Shown piece by piece: positions 39,954-47,830 of a DNA stretch of 64,000 nt; positions within the stretch are counted from its first letter, which is position 1; each line of letters starts with the position of its first letter. The stretch lies in contig NZ_JAIQXT010000009.1 in assembly GCF_020177055.1 (NCBI RefSeq), positions 1 to 64,000 of the forward strand, written 5' to 3'. Below the pieces are notes generated by a model. That model ran no database searches, was not told where the DNA came from, and saw only the letters and a program-made list of their open reading frames with translations. The translations under genes and the position numbers were made by a program. The stretch is from Sphingomonas sp. R647. Lineage in GTDB: Bacteria > Pseudomonadota > Alphaproteobacteria > Sphingomonadales > Sphingomonadaceae.

Positions 39954-41495
39954 ATGCTTCGCACACCCCTTTCTCTGACCGCTTGCGCCGCCGCCCTGTT
40001 GGCCGCGCCATGCGCAGCGACTGAGCGCTGGCCGCTCGGCGAGGCGGCGAACGCGGCCTATGGCAAGGGCGACTATTCGAGTGCGTTTGATGCCCTGCGG
40101 ACCGAACTGGCCAAGTGCGAAGCGTCAAAACCTTTGGCCGATGAATGCCTGGATGTCCTCACGGTCCTGGCGCGCATTGGAGCAAAGGCCGGGGAACTCG
40201 ACGCCGCTGAAGCTTATGGCCGCAGGGCACTGAAGATCGCGGAAGGGCTTCCCTCCGCGAAGCATCTCGATCTTGCGGATGTATTACGCGATCTGGCCGG
40301 CGTGCTCGACCAGCGTGGGGCCTATGGCGAGGCTGAGCGACTCTATCGGCGGACGCTGTTTATCCTTCAACCGCCGCTGCCTGCCGAGCACGATTTCGTC
40401 ATCAGCATCAATGTAGCACTCGCCACAAACCTGACCGAGCAGGCGCGCTATGCCGAGGCAGAACAGATTTTTCGCTCGGCGCTGAAGCTACGGGAGGTGG
40501 CGCCCAAGAGCTTCATCGATACCGCAACGATCCAGGCCAGCCTTGGCTTCAACCTGACGCATCAGGCCCGTTTCGCCGAGGCGGAGTCGTTGTTCCGCAT
40601 GGCATTGGGGCTGCTCCAGCTCAGCCTGACGGCGGATCACCCTGTGATCGGTCGCGCCTACATCAATCTGGCGCAGGTCGTGAACGATCAGGGGCGATAT
40701 GTCGAAGCGGAGCAGTATTTCCGCAAAACGCTGGAGCTGTGGACGGCGGCGCTGCCGCCACGGCACCCCGACCTTGCCACCGCTTACAACAATCTCGCGC
40801 AGAACCTGGCAAATCAGGGCCGCGTTGCCGAGGCAGAGCCATTGCTCCGCAGCGCGCTGGCCGTCCGTGAGGCCAGCCTGCCGGTCAATCACCCGGACAT
40901 TTCCGTAAGCTGCTCGAACCTGGCGCTCAACCTGGATGCGCAACGCCGGTACACTGAGGCGCAGGCATTGCACGCGCGCGCGATCAGGTCTTTGTCTGCC
41001 GCGTTCCCGAAAGGGCACCCGCTGCTCGCGATTGCGATCAATAATTTTGCGGTTCACATGGCGACACGCGGCGCCCGCACCGAAGCCGACAGCCTCTATC
41101 GGCTTGTCCTCCAATATCGCGAAGCCACATTGCGACCGGATCATCCGGACGTTGCGACGGTCCTCTCAAGCCTCGCAACCAACGCGATGGAACAGCGGCG
41201 TCTCGAGGAAAGCGAAGCGCTGGCGCGCCGTGCGTTCAGAATCCGGCTAGCCAACCCGCGCACGCACCCCCGGCGGATCGGTGCGATGTGGGATCTCGCT
41301 TCGATCATTCAGCTGCGCGGCAACAAACCGCAAGAGGCGCGTGTCTTGTTTCGTCAGGCTGAAGGGGAAGTGCTCGACCGCATGGCCGGGTTCAGCGATT
41401 TCACGCCGGGTGCTCAGCGAGAAATCAGGCGCTATCGCCCGATATTCACCGGATCGGTACGTGCCGCCTGGACCGTAGCCCAGGCGGCACGCTGA
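39954..41495 (+). CDS. Exported TPR-repeat protein
   Basis: 513 residues with an N-terminal signal peptide (MLRTPLSLTACAAALLAAPC). From residue 60 on it is built of about nine 42-residue TPR_10/TPR_12-like repeats, each with a pattern like YAEAEQIFRSALKLREV or VAEAEPLLRSALAVREA followed by HPD and a helix with NLAxNL. These kinesin light-chain-type repeats bind peptides or proteins. A TTG at 39942 is an alternative start. No enzymatic domain. A periplasmic scaffold role is inferred. Confidence 0.8.
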   Translation: MLRTPLSLTACAAALLAAPCAATERWPLGEAANAAYGKGDYSSAFDALRTELAKCEASKPLADECLDVLTVLARIGAKAGELDAAEAYGRRALKIAEGLPSAKHLDLADVLRDLAGVLDQRGAYGEAERLYRRTLFILQPPLPAEHDFVISINVALATNLTEQARYAEAEQIFRSALKLREVAPKSFIDTATIQASLGFNLTHQARFAEAESLFRMALGLLQLSLTADHPVIGRAYINLAQVVNDQGRYVEAEQYFRKTLELWTAALPPRHPDLATAYNNLAQNLANQGRVAEAEPLLRSALAVREASLPVNHPDISVSCSNLALNLDAQRRYTEAQALHARAIRSLSAAFPKGHPLLAIAINNFAVHMATRGARTEADSLYRLVLQYREATLRPDHPDVATVLSSLATNAMEQRRLEESEALARRAFRIRLANPRTHPRRIGAMWDLASIIQLRGNKPQEARVLFRQAEGEVLDRMAGFSDFTPGAQREIRRYRPIFTGSVRAAWTVAQAAR

Positions 41496-41498
41496 CCG

Positions 41499-42329
41499 TC
41501 AGCCGCCCCGCACGCTTGGGTTGGGCTTGCGGAATTTGAGCGTCATGCGGTCGCTCTCGCCGATCGCTTCGTACTTGGCGCGATCGACGTCCTTGAGGCG
41601 GTAGTTGGGCGCGAGCGTCCACACGCCCTGCGGCCAGTCGGCGGTGTCCTTGGGGTTGGCGTTCACTTCGGACGCGCCGACATATTTGAAGCCCGCTTCC
41701 TCGGCGAGCTTGCGGACGGTCGAGACCTTCACATAGCCGCTGGTCTTCTCACGCGCCGCATCCGCCGATTCGGGCAGGCGATGCTCGACGATACCGAGCG
41801 TGCCGCCGGGCTTCAGCATCGCGAAGATCTGTTTGAATGCTTCGGCACTGCGGTCGGTGGTGCCCATCTTCCAGTTGTGGATGTTGCGGAAGGTGAGGAC
41901 GACGTCGGCGCTGCCGGCCGGGACGGTCGGCTGATCGTCAGTGGCGGGGAAGGCGGCGAGCTTGATCGCGCCATAGGTGGCGGCATCCTTTGCCTGCAGC
42001 GTCTGGGTGCCCTTGACGCCATTGGGCCAGGGTGCGGCGGCGTAGAGCGTGCCGCCGCCCTTCTTGACATAGGGCGCGAGGATTTCGGTGTACCAGCCGC
42101 CGCCCGGCCAGAGTTCGACCACCGTGTGCGACGGCTTCACCCCGAAAAAGGCGAGCGTCTGGGCGGGGTTGCGGTATTTGTCGCGGGCGACATTGGCAGG
42201 CGTGCGCGTGGACGCGGCGACTGCGGCCTTCAAATCGGCACTCGGCTTGCCCATCTGGGGCGCGCCGATGGCGGCGGCTGCGGTCAGGGCGACGGCGGAT
42301 AGGGCGATGGCGGGCAGGGTGTAGCGCAT
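41499..42329 (-). CDS. Predicted methyltransferase with signal peptide (COG4798)
   Basis: 276 residues. Signal peptide MRYTLPAIALSAVALTAAAA, mature start near GAPQ. The body has a class I methyltransferase core: VVELWPGGGWYTEILAPYV (motif I with the family's WPGGGW), ADVVLTFRNIHNW (motif II) and FAMLKPGGTLGIVEHRLPES. This is the COG4798 group, commonly exported. SAM is not known in the periplasm, so the fold may serve another job. Convergent with the TPR gene, 3 bases apart. The ATG is the one that gives a clean signal peptide. Confidence 0.85.
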   Translation of the reverse strand: MRYTLPAIALSAVALTAAAAIGAPQMGKPSADLKAAVAASTRTPANVARDKYRNPAQTLAFFGVKPSHTVVELWPGGGWYTEILAPYVKKGGGTLYAAAPWPNGVKGTQTLQAKDAATYGAIKLAAFPATDDQPTVPAGSADVVLTFRNIHNWKMGTTDRSAEAFKQIFAMLKPGGTLGIVEHRLPESADAAREKTSGYVKVSTVRKLAEEAGFKYVGASEVNANPKDTADWPQGVWTLAPNYRLKDVDRAKYEAIGESDRMTLKFRKPNPSVRGG

Positions 42330-42379
42330 GGAAGGCTCCTCTCTGTTCTGGGGCGTGGTTTGGAGTGGGGCGCGGGGCG

Positions 42380-42568
42380 ATGCAAGGGCCGTTATGGATC
42401 GGAGTAGGCGCGATGGTCGCGCTGGTCGGCGTCAGCGGCGTGGCCGAATGGCGGCGCGGCAAGCGGGACGACCTCGACAAGGTTGGCTGGGTGCCGTGGA
42501 CCTTCATTCAGATCATGGCGCTGCTGCTCGCCATCGTGGGGGCGGCGCTGGCGCTGAAGGGCGCGTGA
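42380..42568 (+). CDS. Small two-helix membrane protein
   Basis: 62 residues. Helix 1 (LWIGVGAMVALVGVSGVA), a charged cytosolic loop (EWRRGKRDDLDKVGWVPW) and helix 2 (FIQIMALLLAIVGAALAL). ATG at MQGPLWIG preferred to a GTG 15 bases earlier. No family recognised. The clean two-helix design and fit between neighbours support a real gene. Confidence 0.55.
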   Translation: MQGPLWIGVGAMVALVGVSGVAEWRRGKRDDLDKVGWVPWTFIQIMALLLAIVGAALALKGA

Positions 42569-42569
42569 C

Positions 42570-43748
42570 TCAGTAGAAGCTGGCGAGCGTGAGGGTGCGT
42601 TCGGCGCCGTCGCACAGGGTTAGGCGGATGCGGCGGCCGGGGGTGCCGGTGGCCCAGTCGCGCGCGGCAGTGGCGACCGCTGCGCCATCTACGGCGCAGA
42701 TCAGCGTGCCTGCGCGCCATCCGCTCGTGGCGGCGGGGCTGCCGCGCATGACGTGCAGGACGCGCAGCCGATTCGCTTCCTGCGCGACCATCAGCCCGCT
42801 GGTCGATCGCGTCACAGGCCAGTCGGCGCGCGTGCCGCTCGCCAGCACCATGCGGCCCGCGCGCGGGTCGAGCAGCACGCGGTGGCGGCGCAGCAATCCG
42901 CCGCCAATGCGTCCCGCCGCACCCTTGCGGGCCGAAAAGCCGGTATCCGGCTCGACGCGCAATTCGACCTCGGCCGCAACACCACCGATGCGCAGCGCGG
43001 GAAGGACCGCGACCTCACTCTCCACCACCCCGCCCAGGCCCCAGGCGATGGCAGTGGTCGTGCGAACGGCGCCGGGCGCGCTTGCCCGCCATACGCTGCG
43101 TGTCAGGCTGACCATGCCGCCATCGCCGGTATCGACGATCACCGGGCGCAGGTTGCGGCCGCCAAGATCGAGTTCGCTTACATACAGGCCCGAACGGTCG
43201 GCGAGGCGAAGCGGCAGGGTGACGCCGCGGAAGGGCAAGCGACCGCTGGGCAGCAGGCGAAAGCGCTGGGCGTCGTAATCGATCTCGAGCGCATGGCCGG
43301 CGAGCAGGTCTGAGCCGACAAACAGGTCGACCGGCGCGCTGCCGGTCACACGCGGATCGGCATCGATAATCGCGACCCGTCCGCCGGTGCGGACCAGCCC
43401 GCCGACCTCGACCCGGTCGATGCCGGTCCAGGACAGCGCGACGCTGCCCCCGATCGCATCGGCGCGACCCGCGACCAGCGGCTTGAGCCCGGCGGCGCGG
43501 GCGAAGCGGGTGGTGACTGCGGTGTCGGTGACGCCGGTATCGAGCAGGGCATCGACCCAGCGACCGTTGAGCTGGGTACGGAAGCGGATCTGGTTGCCCG
43601 CCGTCAGTTCGAAGCTGACCCAGCGCGCCTCGCTGTCGGCGGAAAGGTGCCTCACCGCTGGCGCCGCGACGACGCGCTCGGCCGGTGCGGCGAGGCCGAT
43701 CAGGGCGGCGAGCAGGATCATCGGCGCGCGGAACTCCATGCACGCCAT
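42570..43748 (-). CDS. Exported retropepsin-like aspartyl protease with PDZ domain
   Basis: 392 residues. Signal peptide MILLAALIGLAAPAE-like near the start. Two aspartic motifs: VDALLDTGVTDTAV (DTG) and VIVDTGDGGMVSL (DTG-D), in two related half-domains, followed by a C-terminal PDZ-like region (GLMVAQEANRLRVLHVMRG, SPAATSGWRAGTLICAVDGA). This layout is typical of exported aspartyl protease/PDZ proteins of proteobacteria. Acts in the periplasm on unknown peptides. An in-frame ATG at 43739 is an equally possible start; neither has a ribosome site. Confidence 0.82.
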   Translation of the reverse strand: MACMEFRAPMILLAALIGLAAPAERVVAAPAVRHLSADSEARWVSFELTAGNQIRFRTQLNGRWVDALLDTGVTDTAVTTRFARAAGLKPLVAGRADAIGGSVALSWTGIDRVEVGGLVRTGGRVAIIDADPRVTGSAPVDLFVGSDLLAGHALEIDYDAQRFRLLPSGRLPFRGVTLPLRLADRSGLYVSELDLGGRNLRPVIVDTGDGGMVSLTRSVWRASAPGAVRTTTAIAWGLGGVVESEVAVLPALRIGGVAAEVELRVEPDTGFSARKGAAGRIGGGLLRRHRVLLDPRAGRMVLASGTRADWPVTRSTSGLMVAQEANRLRVLHVMRGSPAATSGWRAGTLICAVDGAAVATAARDWATGTPGRRIRLTLCDGAERTLTLASFY

Positions 43749-43827
43749 GCTAGGCGCGGCGCGCGTGCGCGCCAGCAGTTGCGGTCGTGGTTAATGTCCC
43801 GTTGAGGGAGTAAGCGGTGCGCCGTGC

Positions 43828-45375
43828 TTACAGGCACGCTTCCAGCAGCGCATGGTCGAAGCCGAACGAGCGCGCCTTTTCCAGCGTGTAGGGACGCAGG
43901 CCCATCGAGCGATATTCGCCGATGATCTTTCCGTCGGCGCTCTCGTCGAGATATTCGAACTTGAACAGCTCCTGCGTCACGATGACGGGGCCTTCCATGC
44001 CGATCACCTCGGTGATGTTAGTGACGCGGCGGCTACCGTCGCGCAGGCGCTTGACCTGTACGATCAGGTCGACCGAATCCGCGATCTGGCGGCTGATCGC
44101 CTCCTTCGGGATCTTGATGTCGCCCATCAGCACCATGTTCTCCATACGCCCCAGGCATTCGCGCGGGGAGTTGGAGTGGAGCGTACACATCGACCCGTCA
44201 TGGCCGGTGTTCATCGCCGACAAGAGGTCGAAACATTCGGGTCCGCGAATTTCGCCCAAGATGATGCGATCCGGGCGCATACGCAGCGCGTTCTTGACCA
44301 GATCGCGAATCGTGATCTCGCCCTGACCCTCAAGGTTCGGCGGGCGGGTTTCGAGCGGGAGCCAGTGCGGCTGTTGCAGGCGCAGTTCCGCCGCGTCCTC
44401 GATCGTCAGCACGCGCTCGCCGGGGTCGATCATCTTGGACAATGCGTTGAGCATCGTCGTTTTACCCGAACCGGTGCCGCCCGAGATGACGATGTTGAAG
44501 CGGCAGGCTCCGGCGATCTTCAGCATCGTCGCCATCTTGGTCGACATCGAGCCGAAGCCCGCCATCATGTCGAGCGTGATCGGCTTGTCGGAGAATTTAC
44601 GGATCGAGATCGCGGTGCCGCGCAACGACAGCGGCGGCACGATCACGTTGACGCGGCTGCCATCCTTGAGGCGGGCGTCGGCGAGCGGGGTGGTCTGATC
44701 GACGCGGCGGCCGACCGAGTTGCAGATGCGCTGTGCGATCTGGAACAGATGCTCTTCGTCGCGGAACTGGATATTGGCGAGTTCTAGCTTGCCCTTGCGC
44801 TCGACAAAGGTCTGCTCGGGGCCGTTGACCATGATGTCGCTGATCGAGCTGTCGCCCAGCAGCTCTTCGAGCGGGCCGAGGCCGAGCAACTCGTCGACCA
44901 GCACTTTTTCCAACGCGAACTGCTCGCGGCGGTTCAGGGTCAGCTTGAGCTCGGCAAGCACCTCACCGATGATCGGGCGGAATTCTTCCGCCAGCTCATC
45001 CTTGTTGAGCGTTGCCGCAGCCTCAGGATCGACCCGCTCAAGCAGGCGCGGAAGCACCTGTTCCTTGATGCGGTGGATCGACGCCTCGAACCCTTCGATT
45101 CGCGAACTGCTCGGCTCGCCGGTGGCGGCCTGGCGATCGGCCAGGCGCTGCATCGCTTCGCCAGTCGATTGTGCGCCCATCGTGCCGCCAGAGGCGGGCT
45201 CGGGCGGCATCTGCGACGCGCCGGGAAGGGGGACGTCGTGGAGGGACGGGAATTGCTCGCCGCCCAATGGCTCGGCCGGGCGCGTGGCGCCACCGCCCTG
45301 CATCGGGCGTGCAACGCCGAAGGCAGGGCGTCCCGGCCCTGCTCCCGGTCCGCTACGACGTCCAAATGCGCTCAC
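43828..45375 (-). CDS. CpaF/TadA-type secretion ATPase
   Basis: 515 residues. Hexameric ATPase of the Tad/Flp pilus or related type II/IV systems, at the cytoplasmic face. A Gly/Pro-rich tail of about 75 residues comes first, then the N-terminal domain (LKLTLNRREQFALEKVLVDE), Walker A GGTGSGKTTMLNALSK, acidic boxes MRPDRIILGEIRGPECFDLL, and the histidine box TGHDGSMCTLHSNSPRE. No other cpa/tad genes adjoin, so its partners are elsewhere. No ribosome site is obvious; the start gives the longest sensible protein and could be shorter. Confidence 0.92.
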   Translation of the reverse strand: MSAFGRRSGPGAGPGRPAFGVARPMQGGGATRPAEPLGGEQFPSLHDVPLPGASQMPPEPASGGTMGAQSTGEAMQRLADRQAATGEPSSSRIEGFEASIHRIKEQVLPRLLERVDPEAAATLNKDELAEEFRPIIGEVLAELKLTLNRREQFALEKVLVDELLGLGPLEELLGDSSISDIMVNGPEQTFVERKGKLELANIQFRDEEHLFQIAQRICNSVGRRVDQTTPLADARLKDGSRVNVIVPPLSLRGTAISIRKFSDKPITLDMMAGFGSMSTKMATMLKIAGACRFNIVISGGTGSGKTTMLNALSKMIDPGERVLTIEDAAELRLQQPHWLPLETRPPNLEGQGEITIRDLVKNALRMRPDRIILGEIRGPECFDLLSAMNTGHDGSMCTLHSNSPRECLGRMENMVLMGDIKIPKEAISRQIADSVDLIVQVKRLRDGSRRVTNITEVIGMEGPVIVTQELFKFEYLDESADGKIIGEYRSMGLRPYTLEKARSFGFDHALLEACL

Positions 45376-45433
45376 CTCGGCTCCCCACTATCCGCTGTCT
45401 GCACCGGGATAGCCGCCAAGGTTTTACAAGTTC

Positions 45434-46180
45434 CTAACCATCCATCGTCGGTTCGTCGCGCGCGGGGACGAACGGCCCGGCGGCCCGGCGGCGGGCGGTG
45501 CCGGGGGAAAGGCCACCCAGCGCACGGAATTCGCGGGTCATGTGCGCCTGATCGGCATAGCCCGATGCGGCGGCCGTGTCGGCGAGCCCGGGCGCATCAC
45601 CCTGAACTCCGGCCACTGCATCGCGGAAACGCAGCAGGCGCAGATAGCTGCGCGGTGGCATGCCGGCCTCGCGCGCAAAGATACGCTGGAGCTGGCGGGG
45701 TCCTAGGCCGCTTGCCCGCGCCAGTGCGCCGACGCTGTCGACGTGGCGGATCAGGTCGATCGGGCTTTGGGGCTGGTCATCAAAGGCGGCGATCAGGCCG
45801 GGAAGCTGCGCGCCGTCGTCCGTCAGCAGCGCGGCCAGCGGGCTGTCCTCGGCCACCGCGCGCCAGTCATCGGCGAAATCGGCGCAGCGATCTCCGTCCA
45901 GCGCATGCCAGCCCCATGGCCACAGGCGGATGCCGGTGAAGCGCGCATCGCCGCTGAAGCGCAGCGCGGCCGGGCGCAGCGCAAGCCCGGTGACGAACAG
46001 CGGCGGCTGTTCGCTGCGCCATATCGAGCGACCGGCATGGCGGCGGATCAGCTCGATACAGCCATCGGGGACCGCCTGATGCCCGACCCACTCGTCGGGC
46101 TTGCCGCGAATGTCCAGCGTCCAGATCGCGGCGACGAAGCCGTCGAGCTTGGGCGGGCGCGGGGTCTCGCGATAGTCCAT
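45434..46180 (-). CDS. AraC-family transcriptional regulator
   Basis: 248 residues. N-terminal sensing half of DUF6597 type (AIWTLDIRGKPDEWVGHQAV, PDGCIELI), then two helix-turn-helix motifs: SVGALARASGLGPRQLQRIF and LADTAAASGYADQAHMTREF, closing with RALGGLSPGTARRR. Cytosolic regulator. Divergent from the DUF6265-type gene, with an 84-base shared promoter region, so it may control that gene. Confidence 0.9.
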   Translation of the reverse strand: MDYRETPRPPKLDGFVAAIWTLDIRGKPDEWVGHQAVPDGCIELIRRHAGRSIWRSEQPPLFVTGLALRPAALRFSGDARFTGIRLWPWGWHALDGDRCADFADDWRAVAEDSPLAALLTDDGAQLPGLIAAFDDQPQSPIDLIRHVDSVGALARASGLGPRQLQRIFAREAGMPPRSYLRLLRFRDAVAGVQGDAPGLADTAAASGYADQAHMTREFRALGGLSPGTARRRAAGPFVPARDEPTMDG

Positions 46181-46264
46181 CGGTGGAACCTCGCATGTCG
46201 CATCGGTTCAAGCCAGCCGGTCGCACAGCGGCTAATGCGGTGCCGGGACTATGGGGGGACTGGG

Positions 46265-46714
46265 ATGATCCGGATTTCATTGGCGCTGGTGCTGCTGGCG
46301 ACGCCGCTGACCGCGAGGGGATCGGGTGGCGGCGCTGGCCTGCCCGAATGGCTGGCCGGACGCTGGTGCAGCGCGGACGGGCCGCGCGGGCAGACCTGTG
46401 AGGAGTGGCAGAAGGCGGCGGGCGGGATGATGCTCGGCACGTCGCAGACGGTGAAGGGCGGCAAGACCGTTGCGCTCGAATTCCTGCGGATCACGCTCGA
46501 CGGCGACGCCGCAGTCTATCTGCCCCAGCCTGGGGGCAAGCCGCCGGTGCCGTTCCGTGCCGTCGCGGGCGGGGAGGGGGTGACCTTCGTCAACGCCGCG
46601 CACGATTATCCGCAGCGCGTCCACTATCGCCGATCGGGCGACACGCTGACTGCCGAAATCTCGCTGGCGGATGGCAGCAAGGCGATGCGCTGGACCTTCA
46701 ACCGGGTGCACTGA
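46265..46714 (+). CDS. Exported DUF6265-type protein 1
   Basis: 149 residues. Signal peptide (MIRISLALVLLATPLTA). The mature protein has LPEWLAGRWCSADGPRGQTC then EEWQKAAGGMMLGTSQTVKG, VALEFLRITLDGDAAVYLPQ and FVNAAHDYPQRVHYRRSGDT: the DUF6265 lipocalin-like beta-barrel pattern. Probably a small periplasmic binding protein. Divergent from an AraC regulator. Confidence 0.8.
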   Translation: MIRISLALVLLATPLTARGSGGGAGLPEWLAGRWCSADGPRGQTCEEWQKAAGGMMLGTSQTVKGGKTVALEFLRITLDGDAAVYLPQPGGKPPVPFRAVAGGEGVTFVNAAHDYPQRVHYRRSGDTLTAEISLADGSKAMRWTFNRVH

Positions 46715-46787
46715 CCGATCCTGACCGTGGCTGGTGGCGGATGGGGGTGCGACTGGGGCTGTGATGTTCGATCACAGGGATTTCTTG

Positions 46788-47243
46788 ATGCTCACCTTCC
46801 TCGTCTCGCTGTTCACGATGCTCGCCGCGCCCACCGGGCTCGCCACGGCCCCCGCGCCGGTTGTCGCCGATTCGGCGGTGACCAACCGCCACCTCGACTG
46901 GCTGGGCGGAACCTGGCGCGGCAACGGGCTGGAGATGCGCTGTGACCCGACCAAGCAGGGCGTTTCGTGCAGCGAAGAGGGGACAAGCGAAGCGATGAAG
47001 GGCGCGAAGGCGGAGCTGGCGTTCGATGCAATGGGCGAGAAGGCGGTGCTGGACATCACCCTCCCTGGGATCCCGCCGAGCCGCTTCACCGAAGTCGCGC
47101 GCGATGCGCAGAGCGTGACCTTCGAAATGCCGACCAAAGCGGGCACCGCACGGCTGCGCTTCACCCGCACCGGCGACGCGCTGAAGGTCGAGCGTGGGAC
47201 CGCCAAGGGCTGGGCGAGCGCGATGGAGTATCAGCGCGGGTGA
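46788..47243 (+). CDS. Exported DUF6265-like protein 2
   Basis: 151 residues from the ATG with AGGGA 7 bases upstream; an ATG at 46764 is an alternative. Signal peptide MLTFLVSLFTMLAAPTGLA. The mature part repeats the pattern of its upstream neighbour (HLDWLGGTWRGNGLEMRCDP, FTEVARDAQSVTFEM, RLRFTRTGDALKVE), so the two are probably diverged tandem duplicates, about 75 bases apart. Confidence 0.7.
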   Translation: MLTFLVSLFTMLAAPTGLATAPAPVVADSAVTNRHLDWLGGTWRGNGLEMRCDPTKQGVSCSEEGTSEAMKGAKAELAFDAMGEKAVLDITLPGIPPSRFTEVARDAQSVTFEMPTKAGTARLRFTRTGDALKVERGTAKGWASAMEYQRG

Positions 47244-47255
47244 TGGCAGCGGAAT

Positions 47256-47386
47256 AATCCTCCCCCGCAAGGAGGAGGTGGCGCCGAAGGCGACGGAGGG
47301 AGGGGACGGCTGCCCCTCTCGACCTTTGTGCTTCCGCCCCCTCCGTCATGCTTCGCATGCCACCTCCCCCCTGGCGGGGGAGGATT
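47256..47386. repeat. Large composite palindrome downstream of atpC
   Basis: Two inverted arms of about 50 bases (47256-47305 and 47337-47386) begin and end with AATCCTCCCCC/GGGGGAGGATT and contain GGAGGTGGC and its complement GCCACCTCC, and GACGGAGGG/CCCTCCGTC. Each arm also folds on itself. It lies between the convergent DUF6265-like gene and atpC and could form a 45-bp hairpin in RNA from either side. Confidence 0.85.
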
Positions 47387-47451
47387 GAGTGCACGGAAAA
47401 GGCCGCAGGGTTGCCCCTGCGGCCTGTTCGATTCCGGCAAAGGATGACGGG

Positions 47452-47706
47452 TCAGTCGGCCTTTTCGGCGAGGACCGTAAGGCCCTTTTCATTGACCTCG
47501 GCAAAGCCGCCCTCGACGCGGATCAACTCCGGCGACTGGTTCGCGGCGGTCTTGTAAACCTCGATATTGCCGTCGCGGATCGTCGACATGAAGGGCGCAT
47601 GGCCCTCCAGCACGCCGAAATCGCCCTCGGTGCCGGGAACGACGACCATATGGACGTCCTCCGAGCGGAGCAGCTTTTCGGGGGTCACGAGTTCGAAGTG
47701 CAGCAT
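47452..47706 (-). CDS. atpC: F1 ATP synthase epsilon subunit
   Basis: 84 residues: MLHFELVTPEKLLRSEDVHM, then VVPGTEGDFGVLEGHAPFMS and VNEKGLTVLAEKAD. It has the N-terminal beta-sandwich and essentially none of the C-terminal helical hairpin (84 against about 135 residues in E. coli), a short form usual in sphingomonads and other alphas. In that form inhibition by epsilon is lost. Last gene of the F1 operon, separated from atpD by a composite palindrome. Confidence 0.97.
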   Translation of the reverse strand: MLHFELVTPEKLLRSEDVHMVVVPGTEGDFGVLEGHAPFMSTIRDGNIEVYKTAANQSPELIRVEGGFAEVNEKGLTVLAEKAD

Positions 47707-47718
47707 GTTCTTCTTCCT

Positions 47719-47821
47719 AGCCCCTCCCCTTCAGGGGAGGGGTTGGGGTGGGGCGTCGAAACGCGTCCAGCCCCTGTGATTACTGCCCCACCCCAAACCC
47801 CTCCCTTGAAGGGAAGGGGCT
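47719..47821. repeat. Composite palindrome between atpD and atpC
   Basis: Arms 47719-47754 and 47785-47821 are inverted copies (AGCCCCTCCCCTTCAGGGG and onward); each arm is itself a hairpin (CCCCTCC...GGAGGGG) followed by a TTGGGGTGGGGC tail. The 30-base centre is unique. On the atp transcript this would form a large structure just before the atpC ribosome site. Confidence 0.85.
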
Positions 47822-47830
47822 TAAGAGGGC

